A stretch of DNA of 32,558 nt from Myxococcota bacterium (lineage in GTDB: Bacteria; Myxococcota_A; Bradymonadia; UBA7976; UBA1532): contig JAKLJY010000095.1 in the NCBI GenBank assembly GCA_023150895.1, positions 1-32,558 of the forward strand, given 5' to 3'. Positions 7,486-15,300 of the stretch are shown piece after piece. The notes below the pieces were generated by a model. The model did no database searches, was not told the DNA's origin, and saw nothing but the letters and a program-made list of their open reading frames with translations. Position 1 is the stretch's first letter. The number at the start of each line of letters is the position of its first letter. A program made the translations under genes and the position numbers.

Positions 7486-8978
7486 GCGTAGTGGGCCGCG
7501 CAGTTGCACCAGTCGCCGTTCGGGCAGCAGAACTGCCAACCGCAATCCCGGCACCGCCGGAAGAGCGTGCCGTCGCCGTTGCCGCAGCCCTCCCAGGTAC
7601 ACTGACCGGTGCACCCGCGGTGTCCGCACTCATTGCAGTCGCCGACCTGCCCGGGGCTGCACACCCCCTGGCCGTCGCAGCCGCCCCACTGGCACTGCGC
7701 CTGGCATGTCTCGCGGCCGCAATTGCCGCACGCCCGCGTTTCGCCCGGCGCGCAGACGCCCTCGCCCTCGCAGGCGGAAAAGCGGCAATCCATGCCGCAT
7801 CGGCGGACACCGCAGCGGCCACAGGCCTCCTCCGCGCCGGCGACGCACTCCCCCTCACCGCTGCACGCACCCCAGGGCGTCCACTGGCGGTCGGCCCCGC
7901 AGGTGCGCTCCTGGGTGCCGCAGTTGCCACAGCCCTGGCGTTCCACGGCCCCGGGGTCGCAGGTGCCGCACACGCCCTCGCCCGCGCAGGACTGCCCCGG
8001 CGGGCAGGGGGTCTCCTCACCCCAGACGGGACAGTCGTCCCCCGGTTCGCAGGCTTCGACGCCGCCCTCCGGACCGCAACGGCGGGTCCCTTCGCGACAC
8101 TCGGGCTGGCAGATCTCGGCGCACTCGCCCTGGACGCACTCCCCCGGGCAGGCCTCGATGGCCCCCCAGGCCGTGCAACCGTCCGGCCCGCGCACGCAGG
8201 CCTGGCGCCCGCGCCCTTCGCAGCGGAGCTCGCCGATGGCGCATTCGTCCTGGCAGACGGCGCCGCAGCCGCGCCCCTCGACACAGCGCTCCTCCACGGG
8301 GCAGTCGAGCGGCACCGCCCAGTCCAGGCACCCCTCGGCCGTGCGCGCGCAGAGCTGGGACTGGACCTCCGTCAGGCAGACGACCTCGCCCTCGCGGCAC
8401 TGGTCCGCGCAGCTCCCCTGGCTGTGGCAGAGACCGCCCGTACAAATCTGGATGCCGCCCTCGGGATCCGGCGGACAGCCCTGCCAGTCGACCCACTTGG
8501 GGCAGGCGTCGCTGGTATCGCAGGTCACGAACGCATCGGGGCCGACGCAGCGCGTCTGCCCCGCGTCGCATTGTACCGGGCAGCTCGTCCGGCAGGTGCC
8601 GTCGACGCAGCGCTCGCCGATGCCGCACGGATCGGGCTCGCCCCAGGCGCCGCACCCGTCGAGCGCGGCCCGCTCGCACGTCTGCGGGCCGGCCGGAGAG
8701 CAGCGGCGCTCGCCGGGTCGACAGGCATTGCCGCAGGCGCTGCGGCATGTCCCCGCAACGCACTCTGTTCCCTGGGGGCAGATTTCGGGCACACTCAGGC
8801 GTCCCCGATCGTCGCAGAACCGCGCGGCGCCGGACTCGCAGACGCGCTCGCCCGGTCGGCACACGGGTTCCTCGGTGAACTTGGCGCACGCGGGCAATGC
8901 CGCGGCCGAGGCGACGACCACGAACCCCACGAAGCGACTGAGTCCGCGGTAAGCGGAGGCGACGAGCTTCCCGACCAT
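7443..8978 (-). CDS. Cysteine-rich repeat lipoprotein
   Basis: This 511-residue protein has a hydrophobic leader ending in the lipobox LPAC (Cys31), so a lipidated envelope protein is predicted. About six units of 45-55 residues follow, roughly CxxGxxxC...C...GCxxW...CPxGxxCxxGxCxxxC. Three or four shorter units come next, of the type GxCxGxGxCxPGxxxxCGxCGxxxCxxxCxW. A last Cys-dense segment (RRCRDCGWQFCCPNGDWCNC) ends the protein. The short unit is familiar from surface proteins of myxobacteria. Cys spacing suggests many disulfides; no catalytic motif is visible. The gene overlaps the HTTM membrane protein downstream and is divergent from the SRPBCC gene across only 41 bases. No ribosome binding site is apparent before the ATG, so the message could be leaderless. 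Confidence 0.85.
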   Translation of the reverse strand: MVGKLVASAYRGLSRFVGFVVVASAAALPACAKFTEEPVCRPGERVCESGAARFCDDRGRLSVPEICPQGTECVAGTCRSACGNACRPGERRCSPAGPQTCERAALDGCGAWGEPDPCGIGERCVDGTCRTSCPVQCDAGQTRCVGPDAFVTCDTSDACPKWVDWQGCPPDPEGGIQICTGGLCHSQGSCADQCREGEVVCLTEVQSQLCARTAEGCLDWAVPLDCPVEERCVEGRGCGAVCQDECAIGELRCEGRGRQACVRGPDGCTAWGAIEACPGECVQGECAEICQPECREGTRRCGPEGGVEACEPGDDCPVWGEETPCPPGQSCAGEGVCGTCDPGAVERQGCGNCGTQERTCGADRQWTPWGACSGEGECVAGAEEACGRCGVRRCGMDCRFSACEGEGVCAPGETRACGNCGRETCQAQCQWGGCDGQGVCSPGQVGDCNECGHRGCTGQCTWEGCGNGDGTLFRRCRDCGWQFCCPNGDWCNCAAHYACGAGSCTADGFCR

Positions 8979-9019
8979 GAGTATGCAACGATAACGCGAC
9001 GCGACCCCGTGAGGCGAAC

Positions 9020-9601
9020 ATGATCGGCACCCTGGCGACCGCCGGCTTTCTGGCCCTGACCCCCTTCCTGAGCGCCCCGCCGGCCGTCACGGCGGCGGAG
9101 AAGGCCCGCCTCGAGGCCGGCGAGGTGGTCATCCACCCCCGGACCCCGGCGGACGACGACGGCTTCGCCGTTCGGGCCTATGCGCTCGTCGATGCGCCGG
9201 TGGAGCGGGTGTGGCCCGCGCTTCGCGATTGCGGCCGGTATGCCGAGTTCATGCCGCGGGTGAAGGCGAGCGACGTGCGGAGCGGCACGCCGGAGAACGG
9301 CATCTGCTTCGTCGAGATCGCCATGCCGTTCCCGTTCAGCAACCTGTGGGCGGAAAACACGAGCGAGGGCGGGCCGCAGCCGGGGGGCGCGTTCGAGCGC
9401 CGCTGGACGCTCTCGAAGGGCACCTACCGCAAGAACAAGGGCCTGTGGGGCGTGGCGCCGTGGGCCGGCGGGCCGAAGTCCCTGGTCTACTACGAACTCG
9501 AGGCCTCGCCCGACACGGCGGTCCCCGACGCCATCCTGCGCAAGGCGCAGACGGGGGCCCTGCCGGACGCCTTCGAGGCCGTCCGCGACCGCGTGAAATG
9601 A
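9020..9601 (+). CDS. Exported SRPBCC (START/polyketide-cyclase-like) protein
   Basis: The protein has 193 residues. Residues 1-25 are a signal peptide (MIGTLATAGFLALTPF...). The rest follows the SRPBCC helix-grip pattern: YALVDAPVERVWPALRDCGRYAEFMP (a typical cyclase/dehydrase opening), VEIAMPFPFSNLWAEN, RRWTLSKGTYRKNKG, SLVYYELEASPD and a C-terminal helix. This fold binds hydrophobic ligands such as lipids or sterols in a deep cavity; the ligand cannot be read from sequence. The signal peptide places it in the periplasm or outer envelope. GTGAGG lies just before the ATG. The stop codon overlaps the next start (ATGA), which implies translational coupling to the glycosidase-like lipoprotein. 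Confidence 0.85.
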   Translation: MIGTLATAGFLALTPFLSAPPAVTAAEKARLEAGEVVIHPRTPADDDGFAVRAYALVDAPVERVWPALRDCGRYAEFMPRVKASDVRSGTPENGICFVEIAMPFPFSNLWAENTSEGGPQPGGAFERRWTLSKGTYRKNKGLWGVAPWAGGPKSLVYYELEASPDTAVPDAILRKAQTGALPDAFEAVRDRVK

Positions 9602-11784
9602 GCAACGTGGGTCGCCGGTGGCGGTCTGCGCTGCGGTGGGGCCTGTGCGCGTCCGTCGTCGGGTGCGGAACGGACGCCGCCTCGTCCGGCGCTGAATCGC
9701 CGCCGGCCGATGCGGACGTCCCTTCGCCCGCCGTCCCGGATACCGACCCGCCGGATGCCGGCACGCCGCCGACGACGTACCAGTCCTTGCACGTCACCGG
9801 TGCCGCGGGCGCGCTCGAGGCCGTGCGCGACGCGTTGCCGGCCCACCCCCGGGTCGTCTTCGACGGTGCGGCGCCCGCCGGCTCGGCACCGGTCGTGGTG
9901 GAGGTCGATCCCGCCTGCGCCGCGTGTTTCTCGCTGACGGTCACCTCGACCGGGGTGACCCTGCGGGGGGGCGCGCCCCTCGGGCTCGCCGCCGGGCTGA
10001 CCGAGCTCGTCGAGCATGTCGGGTTTGCCGTGCCGCACCCGCTCGGCCCGCTGCTCGCCCCCGAAGGTTCGTTCGCGCTGGCGCCCGCCGAGGTTCGTCG
10101 GGAGGAGCCCGCCATCCGGCTGCGCGGCCTGCACCTGCACACCCTGCACCCCATCGAAGCGCTCGACGCATTTTGGCTGCCCGGCGCGACGCAGCTCGAG
10201 CGGGCGCGGCGCATCAACCGCTGGACGGCGGCGAACGGCGGCAATTTCGTGGAGTGGGTCGCCCTCGGCGACATCCAGCTCGACCCGGCGCGACACGCGG
10301 CGTGGGTGACCCACACGCAGGCCGTCATCGCCGACGCACACGCCCGCGGTCTGAAGGTCGGGCTCGGCATCCAGCTCTTCGGGCAGAGCAATCTGCAGCG
10401 TGCGTTCGACCTCATCGATGACCCGGACGAGGCCAGCCTGACCCGAGCCGAGCAGATCGGCGCCGCGCTCGACCTGATTACGCCGGTCTCCGGGCTCGAC
10501 TTCGACGTCTACAATCTGTCGTTCGGCGAGTTCATCGGGGCCGATCCCGAGCTCTTCGTCGACTCCGTGAACCTCGCCTACACCGAGCTTCAGGCCCGAG
10601 CACCCGCGGCGCAGATGGTGACGACCATCCACGTCGGCGACCACGAGGATCTCCGCGTGACCTACCGCGGCGAGGAGATGCTCTACTACTTTCTGGCGCA
10701 GTTCGCCGATCCGGCCGTGGTCCCCTGGGTCCACACGGTCATGTTCTACAACCTCTACGACCCGGCCGGGGGCGCCTACCATCACGTCGAGTTCGACGAG
10801 CACCGGGCGTTCATCGAGGAGCGCCTCGCCGACGGGCGCCCGGTGGGCTACTTCCCCGAAACCGCGTACTGGATCGCCTTCGACGACAGCGTGCCGCAGT
10901 TCCTGCCGGTCTACGTCACCTCCCGCCTGCTGGACCTCGATCGCCTGGCGCCCCAGGGGGCGCTCGACGCCCACGTCCTGTTCTCGACCGGCTGGGAATG
11001 GGGCTACTGGCTCCACGATCGCGCGGCCTTGCGGGCGACGTTCCGGGGGGGCGGCCCGCAGGTCCACCTGACCGAGGCCTATGGGGATCCGGTCGTCGGC
11101 GCGGCCCTCGCCACATTCGGTGAGGCGCAACGGGGGGAGCTCATTCTTCGTTTCGCGGCCCCCTACACGGCCGGGCGCGACATCTACATCGACGCCGGCG
11201 ACATGGGCGGCATCATCGCCGCACCGGACCGCTTGAGCCTCGCGGAGGTCGCCGGCGCCCCGGCGGCTGACCGCACGGCGTTCGAGGACACCATCCTGGC
11301 GGCGCTTCGAGCGCTGGTGGAGGCCGCAAGGACCGCCCTGCGTGCCACGGGGGCCTGCCCCGACGTGCCGTCGACCCCCGACGTCGACCTCGCCGCGCTG
11401 AGGGCCTGTCTGGACGCGCCCGCCCCCGCCGATCCACGGCGCCGCGAGCTGCGGGACGGCCTGTTGATCGACGTTCTCCGGCCTCTCTTCGTCGACGCGA
11501 CGTATCGCGCAGCGCTCGCTCGGGCCGGCGGCTCGGATCCCGCCCCCCAGGTCGCCCTCGCCGACGCCGCACTGGTCCTGGCCCAGGCGGTCGTCGAGGC
11601 TCGCCACGCGGCCCTGTGGGACGCGGAGAGCCCCTGGCTCACGACGCGCTGGCCCAACCCGACGATTTATCCGTACGGCTTCCTCTTCCAGCCCCATTCG
11701 CTCTGTCACTGGCGCCGCGAGCGGAACCAGCTGACCCGCCTGCTCGAGGGCCGGGCGCCTGCGGATCCCAACTGTGCGCTGTAA
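9598..11784 (+). CDS. Lipoprotein with glycosidase-like TIM barrel
   Basis: The 728-residue protein starts with a lipoprotein signal (lipobox VVGC, Cys23), followed by an Asp/Pro/Ala stalk to about residue 58. Residues 60-168 resemble the small alpha/beta domain that precedes the barrel in GH20-type enzymes (VVFDGAAP, VEVDPACAACFSLTVTSTGVTLRGG, PLGLAAGLTELVEHVG). Residues 175-510 alternate strands and helices like a TIM barrel: RLRGLHLHTLHP, NGGNFVEWVALG, RGLKVGLGIQLFG, LDFDVYNLSFGEF, VHTVMFYNLYDP, ALDAHVLFSTGWEWGYW. Glu311 in LSFGEF is a possible catalytic acid. The C-terminal 200 residues are helical. I cannot place it in a named glycosidase family; sugar-active function is inference. It is coupled to the SRPBCC gene by a 4-base overlap. 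Confidence 0.75.
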   Translation: MSNVGRRWRSALRWGLCASVVGCGTDAASSGAESPPADADVPSPAVPDTDPPDAGTPPTTYQSLHVTGAAGALEAVRDALPAHPRVVFDGAAPAGSAPVVVEVDPACAACFSLTVTSTGVTLRGGAPLGLAAGLTELVEHVGFAVPHPLGPLLAPEGSFALAPAEVRREEPAIRLRGLHLHTLHPIEALDAFWLPGATQLERARRINRWTAANGGNFVEWVALGDIQLDPARHAAWVTHTQAVIADAHARGLKVGLGIQLFGQSNLQRAFDLIDDPDEASLTRAEQIGAALDLITPVSGLDFDVYNLSFGEFIGADPELFVDSVNLAYTELQARAPAAQMVTTIHVGDHEDLRVTYRGEEMLYYFLAQFADPAVVPWVHTVMFYNLYDPAGGAYHHVEFDEHRAFIEERLADGRPVGYFPETAYWIAFDDSVPQFLPVYVTSRLLDLDRLAPQGALDAHVLFSTGWEWGYWLHDRAALRATFRGGGPQVHLTEAYGDPVVGAALATFGEAQRGELILRFAAPYTAGRDIYIDAGDMGGIIAAPDRLSLAEVAGAPAADRTAFEDTILAALRALVEAARTALRATGACPDVPSTPDVDLAALRACLDAPAPADPRRRELRDGLLIDVLRPLFVDATYRAALARAGGSDPAPQVALADAALVLAQAVVEARHAALWDAESPWLTTRWPNPTIYPYGFLFQPHSLCHWRRERNQLTRLLEGRAPADPNCAL

Positions 11785-11791
11785 CCGGGCG

Positions 11792-11826
11792 CGGTAACAC
11801 GTCCCGACGCAGGCGTTACCGGTAAC
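11792..11826. repeat. GTTACC/GGTAAC inverted repeats after the lipoprotein gene
   Basis: CGGTAAC (11792-11798) pairs with GTTACCG (11815-11821) across a 16-base loop, and GTTACCGGTAAC (11815-11826) is a perfect 12-bp palindrome. It could be a terminator without a U-tract, or an operator ahead of the zinc-ribbon gene. Confidence 0.4.
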
Positions 11827-11916
11827 GGGCGTGGACCATGGCCCGTCCGCATGGGGGTTGATTGGCCCGGGATTCGCATGCGCCCTCGGCGTGCGCCTCC
11901 TTCGGTGAGCTGGTCG

Positions 11917-12342
11917 ATGTTCCTGCGTTGTACAGTCTGCGGTGCGAGCAACGAGCTCCCGGCTTCGACCCTGGGGGCGCCCCTGCGGTGCAGTCGCTGC
12001 CGGCAGCCGGTGCCCGCGCCGGCACACGCGCTGGTCGTCGCTGCGACGGACGCCAAGGAGATCGTTCGAGACGCCCCGTGGTCCGTCGTCGTGGACTTCT
12101 GGTCACCGGCCTCCGAGCCCTCCCGGCAAGCCGCCCCCGAGGTCGAGCGCCTCGCGCGCCGTCATCAGGGCCACCTGATCGTCCTCAAGGTCAACGCGGA
12201 CATCGCCGCGGAGTGGGGGCGGTCGTTGGGTGTCCGGTCGTTGCCGACCTACGTGCTCTTCCGGCAGGGGGCGGAGGTGCGCCGCATCAGTGGCCCGCTG
12301 ACCGCCGAGCAACTCGAGAGCGCGCTCATCCCGGCGGGCTGA
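11917..12342 (+). CDS. Zinc-ribbon thioredoxin-fold protein lacking the CXXC active site
   Basis: The protein has 141 residues. The start MFLRCTVCGA opens a TrxC-type zinc ribbon: Cys4, Cys7, then CSRC (about residues 25-28). A thioredoxin fold follows: SVVVDFWSPASEPSRQAAP corresponds to the canonical VVIDFWAPWCGPCRQIGP, so both catalytic Cys and the Trp are replaced (PASEPS for PWCGPC). The rest is conserved, with LIVLKVNADIAAEWGRSLGVRSLPTYVLF keeping the cis-proline (SLPT). The domain should fold but cannot do dithiol chemistry; a binding or chaperone-like role is possible. The four ribbon cysteines are the only cysteines, so zinc binding is likely. I preferred this ATG to the one at 11851 because the ribbon begins exactly here, as in TrxC. 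The gene is convergent with the SNF2 gene. Confidence 0.85.
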   Translation: MFLRCTVCGASNELPASTLGAPLRCSRCRQPVPAPAHALVVAATDAKEIVRDAPWSVVVDFWSPASEPSRQAAPEVERLARRHQGHLIVLKVNADIAAEWGRSLGVRSLPTYVLFRQGAEVRRISGPLTAEQLESALIPAG

Positions 12343-12376
12343 CGGGCGGCTTGCCGCCGCACCGTCGGTGCCCGTC
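12341..12376. terminator. Possible bidirectional terminator between convergent genes
   Basis: Outer arms GACGGGC (12341-12347) and GCCCGTC (12370-12376) enclose a second perfect hairpin GCACC-GTC-GGTGC (12359-12371) and a GGC-TT-GCC stem. The structure fills the space between two converging genes. There is no U-tract, so termination efficiency is unknown. Confidence 0.45.
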
Positions 12377-12381
12377 GGTGA

Positions 12382-15300
12382 TCAGGACTGCGGAGTGGGC
12401 GAGGTCGGACGACCGCCGCCACCGCCGCCGCGGGTCCGCCGACGGGGCGGGCGGGCACGACTGCCGTTGCCGCCGCCGCGCTCGCCGTTGCCGCCGCCGC
12501 GCTCGCCGTTGCCGCCGCCGCGCTCACCCGGGGACCGCAGAGGCGTCAGCACGCCGGTGAGCGGCGAGTCGAACTCGACGCCCGACTCCTCGGCGAGATC
12601 CGTGCCGACGGACTCGGTGGGGCCCGAGGGCGCGAAGACCGACTCGAGATCCTCGCGGGTCAGCGACTCGGTCAGCATCTTCTCGGCATCGACCGTGGCG
12701 TCGAACAGCGCCTGCTTCCGGGCCTGGAGTTCGAGGATCTTCTCCTCGACCGTATCCCGGGCGACGAGCTTGTAGACGACCACCGGCTTCGTCTGGCCGA
12801 TGCGGTGGGCGCGGTCCGTCGCCTGGCGCTCGACGGCCGGGTTCCACCACGGATCCAGGTGAATGACGTGGTCGGCGCCCGTCAGATTGAGGCCGACACC
12901 GCCGGCCTTGAGGCTGATGAGGAAGACCGGCGGGCCGTCCGGGCGATTCCAGCGGTCGACGAGCTGCTTGCGGTCCTTGGTGTGACCGTCGAGGTACAGC
13001 CAGGTGAGCTCGAGCGCGCGGAGGTCCTCCTCGACGAGCCGCAGCAGGGACGGCCATTGCGAGAAGATCAGCGTGCGGTGTCCCTCGGCGACGATCTCCT
13101 CCAGCGTATCGCGCAGGAGCGACCGCTTGGCGGACGAGGTGCTGCGGCGGGCCTCTTCGAAGGGCAACAGCCGCGGGTCACAGCACGCCTGACGCAGGCG
13201 CATGAGGGCTTCGAGGATCTGGATCGTCGCGCCGCCGACGCCACCGGTGCTCTCGATCCGGGCCATGACCTGCTCGCGGAACGTGGCCTTGACCTGCTCG
13301 TACAGACGGCGCTGCTGGGCGCCGAGCTCGCAGTAGAGCACCTGCTCGGTGCGCGGCGGCAGCTCGGTGGCGACCTCCTCCTTGCGGCGACGCAGGATGA
13401 ACGGGCGGATCCGCTTGCGGAGGGTCTGCAGGGCTTCGATGTTCTGCTGCTTGTGGACGGCCGTCGCGTACCGGCCGGCGAACGACTGCCGCGTGCCGAA
13501 GAAGCCCGGCATCAGGAACTGATAAATGCTCCAGAGCTCCACGAGGTTGTTCTCGAGGGGCGTGCCCGTGAGCGCCAGCCGGTGATCCGACTGCAGGCGC
13601 TGGCAAATCGCGGCGATCTGGGAGTCCGGGTTCTTGATCATCTGCGCTTCGTCGAGCACGACGTAGCGGAAACGGTCCTGCGTGAAGATCTTCTCGTCGT
13701 AGCGCAGGAGCGCGTAGCTGGTGACGATGACGTCGACCCCGGTGCGGGGCAGCTTCGTCTCGCGATTCGACCCGTGGTGGATGTAGACGCGAAGATCCGG
13801 CACGAACTTCTGGGCTTCAGCCGCCCAGTTGTGGACCACCGAGGTGGGCGCCACGACGAGGGACGGCGGACCGTCGGGATCGCCGTGGGTATCGAAGAGC
13901 AAGAGCAGCGTCTGGAGCGTCTTGCCGAGGCCCATGTCGTCGGCGAGCACGCCGCCGAGATCGAGGTCGCGCAGCCAGACGAGCCAGTGGAAGCCGCGCT
14001 TCTGGTACTCGCGCGGCTCGGCCTGTACGCCGGGGGGGATGGGCCACTCGGGGACGCCGTCGAAGTCGAGCACCTTGCGGGCGATCTCCTTCCACCGCGC
14101 CAGGGCCTTGCTCTCGCCGGCCTCTTCGAGGAGCTCGGCGACGAGCGGTGCCGCGAAGGCGCTCATCTTGTTGCCCGAGGCGGCGCGGACGTCCTGGAGC
14201 TCGCCGAGCGTGCCCGCGTGCCGGGCGAGCCAGCTGTCCGGGAGGCGGAAGACCTGCCCGTCGGGGAGCTTGTGGTACTTGCGGCCCTCGCGCCACGAGG
14301 CGAGCACGGCCTCGGCGGAGACCTCCTGCCCGTCGTGCGAGAAGCTGACCTTGAGGTCGAACCAGTCGAGGCCCGAGCCGACCCGGATCTGCGGATCGAG
14401 CTTGCCCTTGGGTGCCATCCGCTGCGCGCCCTGGTCCACGAAGACTTCGAAACCGATGGCCTGGACCTTGGGCAGACCGTCGAGCAGGAAGTCGAGGGCG
14501 GCATCTTCGCCCAGGCTGCCCGCTCGGAAGCCCGCGTCGCTCAGGGCCCGCATCAGCGCGGCCTCGGCGTGCGGATCGCGGTTGACCACCTTGTACTTGC
14601 CGGTCGCGCCCTCGACGCGCAGCAAGGGGCGCAGATCGTCCGCGGCGATCTCGGCGACGGCCTCTCCGAGGGCGTAGGCGAAGCGGGGCTCGAGTGAGAG
14701 CGCGCCGTTCTGCGTGGTGACGATGAGGCGCGGCCGGGGGGGCACGGCGCCCGCCGGGAGCGCCCGCAGGTGGCGCGTCCGCAATTCGAGCGGGACCCGC
14801 ACGGACGGGATGAAGCGCTCGAGGAAGTCTTCAATCTGTTCGGCGGGTACGCGGGGCATCTGCCCCTGCAAGAGCCGGATCACACCCGGGTGCGTATTGG
14901 CAGCCACCGGCCGCAGGACGTCGTCCTGCGTCTGCACATAGCCACGGCCGATCGGCACGAGCGCTTTGACCTGCGGCAGCCAGCGCAGCCGGAGCTGCCC
15001 CTCCTTGCCGTCCTCGACCTCGAGCCGGATGTTGATCGGGTCCGACGAGACGCGGACCCGGACCTCACCGACGTAGACCTCGGCCACCTGCGGCAGCAGC
15101 GCCATCCACTGTGTCTCGAGGCTGCGCAGCGAAGCCGCTGCGCGTCCGAGCCCGGCCGGGTTGTAGCGCACGAGATCCTCGAGGAGCTCGATTTGCTGCG
15201 CGAGTTCGTCGATCTCCCGGTCGACGTCCGAGATGGTGTCGATCTTCTGGGCCGCCTCGGAGAGCGAGGCGGGGAACTTCGTCACAATCGGGTCGTAGCC

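Noticed and set aside
7486-7629. 48-residue Arg-rich extension at the N-terminus of the HTTM protein
   Set aside because: It lies entirely within the Cys-rich gene and has shadow-like composition; hydrophobic sequence starts after the later ATG.
11917-12342. Frameshift or sequencing error explaining the missing CXXC
   Set aside because: Both flanks of the motif are in frame and well conserved, so residue substitution fits better than an indel.
12463-12525. Tandem repeat as a mobile-element or CRISPR remnant
   Set aside because: Three contiguous in-frame units in the SNF2 tail; better explained as coding repeat expansion.
12805-14697. Open frame of 630 codons antisense to the SNF2 gene
   Set aside because: No recognisable motif; the opposite strand encodes a full SNF2 core over the same bases.
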